Notes under the pieces: generated by a model
The model's input: only the letters and a program-made list of their open reading frames with translations
Databases searched by the model: none
What the model was told of the DNA's origin: nothing
Assembly (NCBI RefSeq): GCF_001625595.1
Contig: NZ_AUXT01000124.1
Span: 1-64,000, forward strand
DNA: 64,000 bases
DNA from: Pseudoalteromonas luteoviolacea NCIMB 1942
GTDB lineage: Bacteria > Pseudomonadota > Gammaproteobacteria > Enterobacterales > Alteromonadaceae
Direction: 5' to 3'
Translations under genes and position numbers: made by a program
Shown: positions 16,895-26,769 of the stretch, in pieces
How the letters are laid out: each line of letters starts with the position of its first letter
Numbering within the stretch: position 1 is the first letter of the stretch

Positions 16895-18906
16895 GTGAGT
16901 CATTCGAACTAGTATCAGAGTTTTCGCCAAATGGCGATCAGCCGACAGCCATTGAACAACTATGCGATGGTCTTGATGCTGGTCTTGCACATCAAACTTT
17001 ACTCGGTGCGACAGGCACAGGTAAAACCTTTACGATGGCCAATATTATCCACCAGTTAAATCGGCCAACGATTATCATGGCACACAACAAAACTTTGGCG
17101 GCTCAATTGTATGGCGAAATGAAAGAGTTTTTCCCTAACAATGCGGTGGAATATTTTGTTTCTTACTATGACTATTATCAACCTGAAGCTTATGTTGTAG
17201 CCAGTGACACTTTCATAGAAAAAGATGCATCGATCAACGAACACATTGAGCAAATGCGATTATCGGCGACTAAAGCTTTGTTAGAGCGCAGAGATACCAT
17301 CATAGTGGCCTCAGTATCGGCTATTTACGGCTTAGGTGATCCTGACTCTTATATGAAAATGATGTTATTGCTGAAAGTCGGAGAAACAGTTGAGCAGCGG
17401 GCACTGTTACGCCGCTTAGCGGAACTGCAATATACACGTAATGACATGGACTTTTCACGTGGCACGTATCGTGTACGTGGTGAGGTTATCGACATATTCC
17501 CAGCAGAATCAGAAACCCAAGCTGTACGCGTTGAAATGTTTGATGATGAAATTGAGCGCATCAGTTTGTTCGATCCCCTTACTGGCGCGATAGATAAACA
17601 CTTGGTACGCGCTACGATTTATCCTAAAACGCACTATGTTACACCGCGCGAGAAAATTCTCGGCGCGATTGAGAAAATCAAAGTAGAACTAAGGGAGCGT
17701 CGAGCATACTTAATGGAGTCCAATAAGCTAGTCGAAGAGCAGCGCGTTGCACAGCGGACTCAGTATGATATCGAGATGATGCAAGAGCTGGGGTTTTGTT
17801 CTGGTATAGAAAACTACAGCCGATACCTATCAGGGCGAGCACCCGGTGAGCCGCCACCGACGTTACTAGATTACCTTCCAAATGATGCGCTTATGATTAT
17901 TGATGAGTCACATGTAACCGTGTCTCAGGTTGGGGCCATGTATAAAGGTGACAGAAGCCGCAAAGAAAACCTGGTTGAGTACGGTTTTAGATTACCATCG
18001 GCAATGGACAATCGTCCTTTGAAGTTTGAAGAGTTTGAATCTATCGCCCCGCAAACAATATACGTTTCGGCGACTCCTGGTGATTATGAACTTGAGCGAT
18101 CAAGTGGAGAGGTTGCCGAACAGGTGATCCGACCGACTGGATTATTGGATCCAGAGTTAGAAGTGAGGCCTGTCACGACGCAAGTAGATGACTTATTGTC
18201 CGAGATCTACCAAAGAGTTGAAGTCAAGGAGCGTGTGCTGGTGACTACTTTGACGAAGCGGATGGCAGAAGATCTCACCGATTATTTGAATGATCATGAT
18301 GTGAAAGTACGTTATCTGCATTCTGACATTGATACGGTTGAGCGAGTGGAGATCATTCGCGATCTGAGAAAGGGCGTCTTTGACGTTTTGGTCGGGATCA
18401 ACTTATTGAGAGAAGGGTTAGATATGCCGGAAGTCTCTTTGGTTGCCATACTCGATGCGGACAAAGAAGGATTCTTAAGATCGACTCGCTCACTGATCCA
18501 GAGCATTGGTCGTGCGGCGAGACACCTCAATGGTAAGGCTATTTTGTATGGTGATAAGATCACTCGCTCAATGAAAGCTGCAATTGATGAAACTGAGCGG
18601 AGACGCGCCATACAGCAGGCTTACAACGAGAAGCATGGCATTGTGCCACAGGCGTTAGTTAAGAAAATTACGGATGTGATGGACTTAGGAGAAGAAGTAA
18701 CAGAAACCGAGGCCCAATCATCAGGTAAAGTGAAGGGGGCGGCTAAATCAGGTATATCGGCTGGCGCTTCTACTGCTGAATTAACTGAGCAGATCAAGCA
18801 GTTGGAAACGCAAATGATGACACATGCTCGGGAACTGGAATTTGAAAAAGCTGCCAAGGTACGAGATGACATTCAGGCGCTACAGCAGCAATTACTTAAA
18901 AGTTAG
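16891..18906 (+). CDS. uvrB: Excinuclease ABC subunit B
   Basis: This is a 671-residue protein (E. coli 673). It has Walker A GATGTGKT (about residues 40-47), the DNA-clamping beta-hairpin with [11 protein letters not shown] (about 92-102), helicase motifs DESHV and [16 protein letters not shown] (motif VI), and a C-terminal UVR domain ([14 protein letters not shown]) that contacts UvrC. It verifies lesions in nucleotide-excision repair. It starts inside the MATE gene and is followed by a strong terminator. Confidence 0.98.
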   Translation: MSESFELVSEFSPNGDQPTAIEQLCDGLDAGLAHQTLLGATGTGKTFTMANIIHQLNRPTIIMAHNKTLAAQLYGEMKEFFPNNAVEYFVSYYDYYQPEAYVVASDTFIEKDASINEHIEQMRLSATKALLERRDTIIVASVSAIYGLGDPDSYMKMMLLLKVGETVEQRALLRRLAELQYTRNDMDFSRGTYRVRGEVIDIFPAESETQAVRVEMFDDEIERISLFDPLTGAIDKHLVRATIYPKTHYVTPREKILGAIEKIKVELRERRAYLMESNKLVEEQRVAQRTQYDIEMMQELGFCSGIENYSRYLSGRAPGEPPPTLLDYLPNDALMIIDESHVTVSQVGAMYKGDRSRKENLVEYGFRLPSAMDNRPLKFEEFESIAPQTIYVSATPGDYELERSSGEVAEQVIRPTGLLDPELEVRPVTTQVDDLLSEIYQRVEVKERVLVTTLTKRMAEDLTDYLNDHDVKVRYLHSDIDTVERVEIIRDLRKGVFDVLVGINLLREGLDMPEVSLVAILDADKEGFLRSTRSLIQSIGRAARHLNGKAILYGDKITRSMKAAIDETERRRAIQQAYNEKHGIVPQALVKKITDVMDLGEEVTETEAQSSGKVKGAAKSGISAGASTAELTEQIKQLETQMMTHARELEFEKAAKVRDDIQALQQQLLKS

Positions 18907-18917
18907 GCACGATACAA

Positions 18918-18962
18918 CAGGCTGAGATCCTCAAATAAACTCAGCCTGACTTCCTTTGTTTT
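18918..18962 (+). terminator. Terminator after uvrB
   Basis: A perfect 9-bp stem (CAGGCTGAG / CTCAGCCTG) with a 13-nt loop is followed by a T-rich tract. It starts 12 bp after the uvrB stop. Confidence 0.9.
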
Positions 18963-19123
18963 AGTTATATGTTTATTGCAAATCATAAGGTGTACATCTA
19001 GAGCAAATAGGTTAATTTAGTCAGCCTAATTGCGAAAGTTCAAATTTATATGTGTTTATTGAGAACTCTAGCTACACTTTAGTTGTCCATAGATAAGTTA
19101 TTATTTGAGAGTCACTTAGAATT

Positions 19124-21319
19124 GTGTTGTTTGTGCGCCTTATAGTCCTACTATCATTTATTTTTATCATACCTAGTGTACATAGCGACGGGGGCCAACT
19201 GGATAAGTCTTTATCCGATCTAAATATTCTGCTTGAACAAGATCCCAAGCAAGCAATCATTAAAGTGTCTGAGCTCAACCAGCTTTTTATTCATCCTCAA
19301 CCTAGTTCTCGCCTATGGTTTGAATTAAAGATCATCGAAGCTAAAACCGAAATTAAGCTCGGCCTATATCAAGATGCCAAACAACACCTCTATCAGCTCG
19401 AATCTTATTTACCGGTGATGGCGCAGTTTAGTGAAGCGCCTGCGCTGATTAAATTATTACTGGCTCAAATTGAACAGAAACAAAGTAATATTGAGTCAAG
19501 TTTTACACTGCTTGAACAGGCTCTCGGCGTGGTGCCCAAGGAGTTAGTTGTTCTGCGCAGTGATATATTACATTCGTTGGCAAGAGGTTTACGTTATAAA
19601 GCCCGCTACAGAGAAGCCGAAAGAGTTGTAAAGGATGCGATTTCACTGGTGGAGCCCATCAATGATAAGGCGCGTTTAGGGACCTATTATAATCAACTCG
19701 GCGTCATCTATGATTACATGGGGAGCTTACAACTCGCTTTACGCTTTCACGAAAAGTCCCTTAAACTGCAAAGAAGCCTTAAAAATCAACAAGGCCTTTC
19801 AAATTCGCTTTATAATATTGGTGAAATTTATCGTGATTTGGAAAAGTATAACAAGGCCTTATTGCACTTTGAACAAGCGCTTGAAGTGGACAAATCTTTA
19901 GGCGATCCAATCCATATTGCTAACAGTCACGGAAAATTGAGTCAGGTGTACTTACAGCAGGGCGAAATAGAATTGGCATTGAGCCATAGCCAATCGGGGA
20001 TTGAATTAACTCGAAGCAGCCGTTCTAACAGTGATCTTGCGTGGCAACTCAGTATATTAGCAAAGATATATGTTGCGCAGGACGCACTTTCTCAGGCTTT
20101 GTCGGTCGCACAAGAAGCGCTATCATTGGCTATTTCTGCAAAAGCGAGCCGCACAGAGCGAACGGTAAGGTTGGTAATTATTGAGATTGAACTTGTACAA
20201 GGGCATTATGCAAAAGCCTTAGTAGACATAGAACAAGTATTGACATTACCGGGTATAGGCAATTCTTATTTAGCTAAACTGCACCAATACAAAGCACAAG
20301 CACAAGAAAAGCTCGGAGAGTTTGAAAGTGCCTTACACAGTTTACAGCAGTTCATTGAGATTAAAGCGATATTGTACCAGGACCTTGATAAGCAGCAGGC
20401 GTTAACTTTACGCCAAAACGTCGAGTTTATTCGTCAAGAGCAAGCCCTAAAACTGATCCAAAACGAGCAAGCGTTGCAGCAAGCCTCGCTAGAGAATCTA
20501 AAATTACAGCGGGGAATGGGAGTATCTTTGTTATTGTGCTTTATGGCTATCGCTATTTACATTTATAAACGACAACAGCAAAAGCACAAGTATGTTGAAT
20601 TAGAAGCCGATATGATGGCGCAGTCTTTAACTCAAAAAAATCGTTTATTGGCAGATGTATCCCATGAGTTAAGGACACCTCTGGCGGCTTTAAAGCTGAC
20701 CGTTGAGGCTATGCAGCACAATATCGAGCCCGATCCCAAAAAAGGTTTTGATAAGATACAGAAGAAGATCAGTCATTTAGACAATCTTATAAAAGATATC
20801 TACCAGTCAGCGCAATTTGACAATGATGTGCTGACATTGGACAAGCAGCCCGTTGACGTCAACGTATTGATAGGAGAGATCGTAGAAGAGTTTCAGCCGA
20901 TGTACGCTACGAAGCAACAGTCATTGTCATTTGAGGCGTGTACGAATAATTCGCTGTGTTTTGTCGACCCAGCTAGAATACGCCAAGTGCTATTCAATTT
21001 ATTGAGAAATAGTCACTTTTACACCAGCAATGAAGGTCAAACTCATGTGAATTTTGAAAGCAATGAAGAGCACATGAAGGTGACGGTTGAAGATTCGTTC
21101 CCTGGTGTCGCAGAACAAGATCTAGAAAAGATATTTGAACGGTTGTATCGCTGTGAGGGATCTCGTAGTCGAGATCATGGTGGTTCAGGGTTAGGTCTCG
21201 CTATTTGTAAGCAAATTATTCGAGCCCACGGTGGTAATGTGGGCGCAAGTCACAGCGAGATGGGAGGTGTCTCTATCACGCTGTATATTCCCTTTGAGGA
21301 AACTAGAAGCGATAGCTAA
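19124..21319 (+). CDS. TPR-sensor histidine kinase
   Basis: This is a 731-residue protein starting at GTG. A signal sequence is followed by a long periplasmic region of tetratricopeptide repeats (about residues 40-430; for example LGVIYDYMGSLQLALRFHEKSLKL and YNIGEIYRDLEKYNKALLHFEQAL). A coiled linker, one membrane helix (about 462-482), a HisKA domain with phospho-acceptor motif ADVSHELRTPLAALK (about 512-526) and a HATPase domain (N box LFNLLRN, G box GSGLGLAICKQI) follow. No receiver domain and no adjacent response regulator is visible, so the partner is unknown. Its last 17 bp overlap the convergent outer-membrane gene. Confidence 0.9.
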   Translation: MLFVRLIVLLSFIFIIPSVHSDGGQLDKSLSDLNILLEQDPKQAIIKVSELNQLFIHPQPSSRLWFELKIIEAKTEIKLGLYQDAKQHLYQLESYLPVMAQFSEAPALIKLLLAQIEQKQSNIESSFTLLEQALGVVPKELVVLRSDILHSLARGLRYKARYREAERVVKDAISLVEPINDKARLGTYYNQLGVIYDYMGSLQLALRFHEKSLKLQRSLKNQQGLSNSLYNIGEIYRDLEKYNKALLHFEQALEVDKSLGDPIHIANSHGKLSQVYLQQGEIELALSHSQSGIELTRSSRSNSDLAWQLSILAKIYVAQDALSQALSVAQEALSLAISAKASRTERTVRLVIIEIELVQGHYAKALVDIEQVLTLPGIGNSYLAKLHQYKAQAQEKLGEFESALHSLQQFIEIKAILYQDLDKQQALTLRQNVEFIRQEQALKLIQNEQALQQASLENLKLQRGMGVSLLLCFMAIAIYIYKRQQQKHKYVELEADMMAQSLTQKNRLLADVSHELRTPLAALKLTVEAMQHNIEPDPKKGFDKIQKKISHLDNLIKDIYQSAQFDNDVLTLDKQPVDVNVLIGEIVEEFQPMYATKQQSLSFEACTNNSLCFVDPARIRQVLFNLLRNSHFYTSNEGQTHVNFESNEEHMKVTVEDSFPGVAEQDLEKIFERLYRCEGSRSRDHGGSGLGLAICKQIIRAHGGNVGASHSEMGGVSITLYIPFEETRSDS

Positions 21320-21899
21320 GGCCTATACCTAAACTTGATACATCTAGGTCACCCATGTCTAGATATTGATAGCTGACGTTGACAGCCATGCCATTACTCC
21401 AGTCATATTGCCAACCTAGTTCAGCAACGAATCCGGTACCATCTTCTTCAACAAGGTTTTGAGTACCTCGATTCAGTTCATAGTCGTAAAAGTTTGCACC
21501 CAATTTACCGTACAGTGAGTTACGTTTAGTCAGTTGGTATTGACCTTTTGCCGCAACAATTAGGTTGCCATAGTCCAAGTCATTGGCACCAAGACCAAAC
21601 AATGTTTTGTTTAGCTGGGTACACGTGAACTTTCTGTTGTTGGTATCTGTGCACTCCCAATCGTCTGAATCCGTACCACCATTTAAGCCGACTTCCACCG
21701 CCCAAGTTTTATCAAATTGGTAGTTATAGTAGACGTATAGTTGCCCAACACCGTCACCGTCTTGACTGGAGCTTTTGTAAGATGCTGAGCCACCATAAGC
21801 CTGTACACCAACGCGATGTTTGTCATCCTCAATTGAAGCCATGCTCGAAAAAGAAGTAACTGCTGCCAAAGCTAGTGAGAGTAGAGATAAAGTTTTCAT
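21303..21899 (-). CDS. Outer-membrane beta-barrel protein (porin-like, OmpA-barrel type)
   Basis: This is a 198-residue protein with a Sec signal peptide (cleavage near SSMA-SIED, about residue 21). It shows alternating amphipathic strands, aromatic girdle residues and a C-terminal Phe (GIGLSYRF), the BAM-recognition end of outer-membrane barrels. An eight-stranded barrel is likely. Two Cys in a loop (WECTDTNNRKFTCTQ) may form a disulfide. The function is unknown. Its 3' end overlaps the histidine kinase gene on the opposite strand. Confidence 0.8.
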   Translation of the reverse strand: MKTLSLLSLALAAVTSFSSMASIEDDKHRVGVQAYGGSASYKSSSQDGDGVGQLYVYYNYQFDKTWAVEVGLNGGTDSDDWECTDTNNRKFTCTQLNKTLFGLGANDLDYGNLIVAAKGQYQLTKRNSLYGKLGANFYDYELNRGTQNLVEEDGTGFVAELGWQYDWSNGMAVNVSYQYLDMGDLDVSSLGIGLSYRF

Positions 21900-22011
21900 T
21901 ACGCATATTCCATTTGGTTAACTTGGAACTCAGTTTAGAGCGCCTGCCTGTGAGAGTCTGTGTCAGCGTTGTCAGAAAATGTAAGTGTTGGTTAGATTAT
22001 GCGTGATAGCT

Positions 22012-22863
22012 TTAGATGAGGTTTATTTCCTGCCGAAAACGCTGTGCGATAAACTGTACTCGCTCATCGGAAATCGCGCATGCTTTTGCATTACTTTTAA
22101 TGATAACTATTTCAACATTGGGCAAAAAGGGAAGAAGCGGGTCGTTTAAAGCGGGTAAATCGTTTCGACTTAAGTTAGCCATTGCCCCGATTGCTAATCC
22201 ATTTTTGATAAGCCCCCTGAGTGCACTGGCGCTGCCACTGCTTGCAATGATTTTGAATGCACGTTTCTGTTTTAGCAGGCCCTCAATCGCGGCTTGATGA
22301 TAGCGACAATCTCGTTTGAACACTGCAATAGACAAAGTGGATCGTGATAAAAGATCGCTATGCTCGGCACCCACCCAAGTACCTTTGTCGTGGCACAGCA
22401 AATAACCAGCTTCAGATAGTGGCGTTCGCGACACAACTGCTAAGTCTAAGAGTCCTTGATCCAGTAAATGTTGCAGTTCAGAGCTGGAGGCGCAGGTAAT
22501 ATTGAGTTCTAAATGTTCAATATGTTGGTGTAGGAGCTGCACCAATCGTGGCAGAATGGATTCAGCATAGTCATCAGGGCAGCCTAGGCGCAACACCACC
22601 TGCAATGCTGTGCTGGAGAGGTTTGCGATAGCGTGTTCTTGCAGATGGATTATTTGCCTGGCATACCCAGCAAGAACAACACCTTCAGCTGTGAGGTTTA
22701 ATTGGCGGCCTTCCTTCATAAATAAAGTTTGACCAACATCTTGCTGGAGCTTCTTCATTTGCATACTAATTGCTGACTGTGTTCTGTGCATTTGTGCAGC
22801 GGCGCGTGTAAAACTGCCTGTTTCAACAAATGCGATAAAGCTTCTTAATGCATCTAAGTCCAT
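22012..22863 (-). CDS. LysR-family transcriptional regulator
   Basis: This is a 283-residue protein. The N-terminal winged helix-turn-helix (residues 1-60, LRSFIAFVETGSFTRAAAQM then RTQSAISMQMKKLQ) and the C-terminal periplasmic-binding-like effector domain are typical. It is divergent from the GST gene, with 72-99 bp between them, so it may control that gene. The effector is unknown. Confidence 0.93.
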   Translation of the reverse strand: MDLDALRSFIAFVETGSFTRAAAQMHRTQSAISMQMKKLQQDVGQTLFMKEGRQLNLTAEGVVLAGYARQIIHLQEHAIANLSSTALQVVLRLGCPDDYAESILPRLVQLLHQHIEHLELNITCASSSELQHLLDQGLLDLAVVSRTPLSEAGYLLCHDKGTWVGAEHSDLLSRSTLSIAVFKRDCRYHQAAIEGLLKQKRAFKIIASSGSASALRGLIKNGLAIGAMANLSRNDLPALNDPLLPFLPNVEIVIIKSNAKACAISDERVQFIAQRFRQEINLI

Positions 22864-22962
22864 ATATCAAAATATCTTATGTGTTGTATTCATATTATAC
22901 GTTAGTGTTCAGCTATCTAAAGCTCTAGGATAAACATGTTTTTGAAAACGAATGAGCATAAT

Positions 22963-23616
22963 ATGAAACTTTATATTGGTAACAAAAACTACTCTTCTTG
23001 GTCACTTAGAGCTTGGTTGTTAGTTAAAAAATATACACTAAACTATCATGAAATTAAATTAAACCTAGGGTCGAAGGCATTTTATGAAGGTTTAGATAAG
23101 ATCAGTCCAACCTTAAAAGTTCCTACACTAAAAGATGGTGATTCAGTAATATGGGAATCTCTAGCGATATGTGAATACATCAATGAAGCTTATCTATCAG
23201 GTAAAGCATGGCCCAGTAATACAGCTTTGCGTGCCCAAGCAAGGGCGTTGAGCAGTGAAATGCATAGTGGCTTTAGTGCATTGAGAAATGCGATGCCTAT
23301 GAATATTAGAGCCAGAAGACAAATTGTAAGAACAGAAGAGGTAAATAGTGATATTCGCCGGGTCGAGCAAATATTTTCTGAGCAGCACAATCGGTTTGGA
23401 TCGCAAGGCGGGTGGTTGTTTGGGGAGTGGTCAATTGCAGATGCGATGTTTGCACCCGTTGTACTGAGATTTCAAACTTACGGAGTGAAGTTGAATGGGG
23501 AAGCCAACGCTTATATTGAACATGCACTGCAATGCCCAATATTGCAGCTATGGTGTTCTCAGGCGTTAAATGAACAAGAAATGGTTGATTGTAATGAAGT
23601 GGGGACCCCTACTTAG
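22963..23616 (+). CDS. Glutathione S-transferase family protein
   Basis: A 217-residue GST with an N-terminal thioredoxin-like fold and C-terminal helical domain. The start segment MKLYIGNKNYSSWSLRAWL holds the likely catalytic Ser, and DSVIWESLAICEYI is the glutathione-binding strand-helix (E-S pair). ATG 22963 is chosen because family members begin there; an in-frame ATG at 22936, with an AGGA site, would add nine residues and cannot be excluded. The divergent LysR gene may regulate it. The substrate is unknown. Confidence 0.88.
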   Translation: MKLYIGNKNYSSWSLRAWLLVKKYTLNYHEIKLNLGSKAFYEGLDKISPTLKVPTLKDGDSVIWESLAICEYINEAYLSGKAWPSNTALRAQARALSSEMHSGFSALRNAMPMNIRARRQIVRTEEVNSDIRRVEQIFSEQHNRFGSQGGWLFGEWSIADAMFAPVVLRFQTYGVKLNGEANAYIEHALQCPILQLWCSQALNEQEMVDCNEVGTPT

Positions 23617-23685
23617 CGGGTGACTTCACAATTACATCGTATTTTATTGGTACTCTTCACCCGTTGATATTGATAGGGGTGATGT

Positions 23686-24156
23686 ATGAAAGTTGTTGTA
23701 GTGACTGATAAAAATCGAGCGGTATACAACAATCTGGCTCAGGCTTATGAAGCAGAGTTTTCAAGGTTAACAGCTAAGAAGCCGCTCGCAAACGGGGTAT
23801 TCGAGTTAGATACAAATCTTGATGATGCACAAGTAACAGGTTTTATATGTTACAAGTCGGGTACCCCGGCAGGTATTGCAGCTGTCTATTCTGAAGCGCT
23901 CCACGACAATGAAATTGCTGAGTTTTACATTGTGCCTTTTTTCAGAAAAGCGGAATTAGGGACTCAGTTTGCACATATGCTTTGGCAGCAAAGACCTGGC
24001 TTATGGACAATAAAGCAAATTGCAGGGGCCCAATATGCGACACGTTTTTGGTTAAGTGCCATTAAGTATTTACCTGGCGAAAACTTGATAGAAGATCAGT
24101 ATGAGGATGAGTACTGGGGGAAAGTGACAAGACAGCGGTTTGTTAGTACCGAATAG
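23686..24156 (+). CDS. Small GNAT-like acetyltransferase (tentative)
   Basis: This is a 156-residue protein. The centre (AGIAAVYSEALHDNEIAEFYIVPFFRKAELGTQFAH) resembles the beta4-alpha3 region of GNAT N-acetyltransferases, where a loop of the R/Q-x-x-G-x-G/A type binds acetyl-CoA; here it reads RKAELG. The substrate is unknown. It lies 69 bp downstream of the GST gene and may be cotranscribed. Confidence 0.65.
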   Translation: MKVVVVTDKNRAVYNNLAQAYEAEFSRLTAKKPLANGVFELDTNLDDAQVTGFICYKSGTPAGIAAVYSEALHDNEIAEFYIVPFFRKAELGTQFAHMLWQQRPGLWTIKQIAGAQYATRFWLSAIKYLPGENLIEDQYEDEYWGKVTRQRFVSTE

Positions 24157-24192
24157 ATATTATTTGAGAGATCAAAAGGGCTTGCATGTGAG

Positions 24193-24217
24193 GGTGCCGA
24201 TGAGATTATACGGCACC
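24193..24217. terminator. Hairpin between convergent genes
   Basis: A 7-bp GC-rich stem (GGTGCCG / CGGCACC) with an 11-nt loop lies in the gap between the GNAT-like gene and the convergent 122-residue gene. It lacks a clear T tract on either strand, so its role as a terminator is only probable. Confidence 0.45.
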
Positions 24218-24233
24218 ACACAAAGTCGGGTGT

Positions 24234-24602
24234 TTAAACAACACCACGAGGAAGACGACAATCGTGGTCTTTCTCAGCAAGCTCTACAATCCAAGCTTCT
24301 TCAGCTGTATAGCCATCTTCATTTGCTTGTACAACTTTGAAGGCTGCAACTTTACTGCTTTTTACTGGCGCTGCTTTCTTAGCAGGTGCTTTTTTTGCAG
24401 GTTTTTCTTCAGTTGTGCTAACACCAGCGTTACCTGAAGTTAGTTCTTCGGTTAATGCTGCAACATCAGCAAGGCGTATGTTTTTACCGCCGTCAATGCT
24501 GTACCAGCCTGGTTTAATTGTAATTTCAGGCTTTTTGCCATTTACCGCTTCATAAGCTGCTTCAAATGCGCTTAGAACTTCAGTCTTATCAAGTTTACTC
24601 AT
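24234..24602 (-). CDS. Conserved hypothetical protein with Lys/Ala/Pro linker
   Basis: This is a 122-residue protein of unknown function. Residues 1-50 form a helix-then-strand domain (KTEVLSAFEAAYEAVNGKKPEITIKPGWYSIDGGKNIRL in outline). A basic low-complexity linker (KPAKKAPAKKAAPVK, about 69-83) follows, then a short acidic end with AEEAWIVELAEKDHDCR. The basic linker resembles those of nucleic-acid-associated proteins, but no function can be assigned. It has no signal peptide. Confidence 0.7.
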   Translation of the reverse strand: MSKLDKTEVLSAFEAAYEAVNGKKPEITIKPGWYSIDGGKNIRLADVAALTEELTSGNAGVSTTEEKPAKKAPAKKAAPVKSSKVAAFKVVQANEDGYTAEEAWIVELAEKDHDCRLPRGVV

Positions 24603-24763
24603 CGTAGATCCCAGTCGTTTTGTACGTGGATACGCAGGTTAAGGATAAACGACATTTATACCTATTTTTGAACAATTTTTCAATTTTTTGCGATTTTAAG
24701 CACAGTTCTTTGGTTTGTTAGATGTAACTTTGTGCAATTCAAGCGCTTTTTTTGTACAACTCA

Positions 24764-25531
24764 CTAAACTGAGCCACTATCCAATGTTCGCCTTAACTGT
24801 ATCCACTGTATGCCAAGCCACTCATGGGCATATCGGTTTACGGATAACAGCACTGAACTCGAAGCAATATAGCGTTTAATCACGGGGGTAGAGCTGTAAT
24901 TATAGAACTCAACTGGCGAAGCTATGGTGTCTATCCCTTGTGCAGAAAATAGGTCTTGAGCACGTTTCATATGGCTCGCCGATGTGACCAGCACTACTTT
25001 ACTGTCCACCAGCACAGGCGCTAAATGTTTCGCTTCAGATTCGGTGTCATGGGCGTTTGGATTGAGTTGAATACGCAGAGCTGGCAACCCTAAAGATTGA
25101 GCCGTTTGTGACAACAAATGACTGGAAGTTGGACTTCCTTTATAGCCTGCGCCAGAAACAATAAGCTGAGCATTAGGATAAATGTTAGCTAGGCGAAGGC
25201 CTTCAACCAGCCTAACTAAACTAGAGTTGGAAAGTTGCAAATTGGCATGGAGATTGGCGTTTGGTGACAAACCACCACCGAGAACGACAATAAAATCTAT
25301 TTGCTTATGGCGAGTCTGAGAGAACAATGTTTGTGCTCGCTCTTTGGGTGTGATGAGATGATCCGCAAATTGAGGGGTACTGATCACCCACAGTGTTACT
25401 ACACTCAACACGCACAAGTAGTAGCTTTTGTTGTTTTTTTTACTGATAAATAACAGTAACAGAAAAATCAGTATGAGTGTGATTGGTAGTGGCATAAGCA
25501 AGCCACCAATGATTTTTTTTAATTCAAACAT
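24764..25531 (-). CDS. elyC: ElyC/SanA/YdcF-family (DUF218) envelope protein
   Basis: This is a 255-residue protein with two N-terminal membrane helices (about residues 10-30 and 36-55) and a DUF218 domain (IDFIVVLGGG near residue 80, LIVSGAGYKGSPTSS, HDTESEA, VVLVTSASHMKRA near 180). The start MFELKKIIGGLLMPLP closely parallels E. coli ElyC, an inner-membrane factor needed for peptidoglycan precursor supply at low temperature. It stands alone, 49 bp downstream of metR on the same strand. Confidence 0.82.
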   Translation of the reverse strand: MFELKKIIGGLLMPLPITLILIFLLLLFISKKNNKSYYLCVLSVVTLWVISTPQFADHLITPKERAQTLFSQTRHKQIDFIVVLGGGLSPNANLHANLQLSNSSLVRLVEGLRLANIYPNAQLIVSGAGYKGSPTSSHLLSQTAQSLGLPALRIQLNPNAHDTESEAKHLAPVLVDSKVVLVTSASHMKRAQDLFSAQGIDTIASPVEFYNYSSTPVIKRYIASSSVLLSVNRYAHEWLGIQWIQLRRTLDSGSV

Positions 25532-25579
25532 AATAAGCTCTAACTTTCCTAGTTAGAGCTATATTAACCGTTGTGGCTT

Positions 25580-26470
25580 TTATCTGCTAATGGATTGCTT
25601 GCAGGTATTTAAAAAGTGGCGATAAACAGGGTTGTCTTTCATACTCTTTTTCATTGCTAAGTACATAGGACGGCTCAATCCCAGTGCACCTAAAGGAATA
25701 GACTTAATTAAGCCTTGACTCTCATATGGAGTTACAAGCCAATCAGGTAAGGCGGCAACGCCCATTCCAGCACTCACTAATTGAAATATAAGTAGCCCTT
25801 GATCAACTGATTTTAACGTACCATCAAAACGTGCATTTTGAATAAAGTGCTTGAAAATATCCTGTCTTTCTTTTGGTATTGGATAAGAAATGATGGTCTC
25901 ATCTTTTAAATCAAGCGCGGTGACATAAGCTTTTTTAGCCAATTCATGATCCGGTGCCACTATCAACTTCAGTTTAAAGTCAAATACGTGGGCATATTCT
26001 AGTTGTTCTGGCTCTCTGATATCTGAAGTCAGTACAATATCTAATTCGTCATTGAGCAGTTCTGGTATTGCGTCATAACTAAAGCCCTGCTCGTAATCCA
26101 CCTTAATATCTGGCCAAAAGTTATTGAACTCCTTTATTGTCGGTAGCAACCAATGAAAACAAGCATGACATTCAACGCTCAGTTTGAGTTGTGAGATTGG
26201 TTGATTCAAGCTTTCTTTCAAACGGCACTTGGTTGCTTCAACTTTAGGCAACACTTCACTGGCAAGCTCTAGTAATAACATCCCTTGAGGTGTAAAGCGT
26301 ACAGGCTGCGTTTTGCGCTCAAATAATTGACAATCTAACTTGTTTTCAAGATCTTTAATTTGATGAGACAAAGCAGACTGAGTTAAAAATAACTCACGTG
26401 CGGTGTTCACCAGTGATCCAGTATCTTTCAGGGTAGCAATGGTTTTTAAGTGCTTTATGTCTATCATCAT
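25580..26470 (-). CDS. metR: Methionine-biosynthesis LysR regulator MetR
   Basis: This is a 296-residue LysR protein whose sequence fits MetR: MIDIKHLKTIATLKDTGSLVNTARELFLTQSALSHQIKDLE at the N-terminus and the homocysteine-sensing domain after residue 90. MetR activates metE and other methionine genes with homocysteine as co-regulator. It appears intact, divergent from the metE remnant, with MetJ-type boxes in the gap. ATG 26467 is an equally possible start. Confidence 0.93.
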   Translation of the reverse strand: MMIDIKHLKTIATLKDTGSLVNTARELFLTQSALSHQIKDLENKLDCQLFERKTQPVRFTPQGMLLLELASEVLPKVEATKCRLKESLNQPISQLKLSVECHACFHWLLPTIKEFNNFWPDIKVDYEQGFSYDAIPELLNDELDIVLTSDIREPEQLEYAHVFDFKLKLIVAPDHELAKKAYVTALDLKDETIISYPIPKERQDIFKHFIQNARFDGTLKSVDQGLLIFQLVSAGMGVAALPDWLVTPYESQGLIKSIPLGALGLSRPMYLAMKKSMKDNPVYRHFLNTCKQSISR

Positions 26471-26540
26471 TAATAAATCTCATTTTTAATGTGAGTAAAA
26501 CTCAGGTTACATCCATATTACGCTGTACAGGCTGGCGATT

Positions 26541-26556
26541 CAACGTCTAGACGTCT
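26541..26556. promoter_or_regulatory. Tandem met boxes (MetJ operator), metR side
   Basis: CAACGTCT followed directly by AGACGTCT: two adjacent 8-mers matching the MetJ consensus AGACGTCT at 6/8 and 8/8. MetJ dimers bind tandem boxes with S-adenosylmethionine to repress methionine genes. It lies 71 bp upstream of metR. Confidence 0.75.
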
Positions 26557-26727
26557 ACAAATCCATCAGCGATTGCTCAAAATTTCACTAAATCACTATA
26601 ACACTATTTTTGACAGCGTTGTCATTATTTATTTTTACTTTTTTCAAAAAAAATACAATTTAATTTTGCTCAAGTTGGATTTGAGAATCGATCAATTGAG
26701 AAAATTCTACTCAAAGCTTGGTTTTGT

Positions 26728-26743
26728 AGACATCTAAACGTCC
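26728..26743. promoter_or_regulatory. Tandem met boxes (MetJ operator), metE side
   Basis: AGACATCT followed by AAACGTCC (7/8 and 6/8 matches to AGACGTCT), 27-42 bp before the metE remnant's start. It indicates that the gene was once MetJ-repressed. Confidence 0.68.
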
Positions 26744-26769
26744 AAGTTGGTTGAGGGAAGAGATTTATC

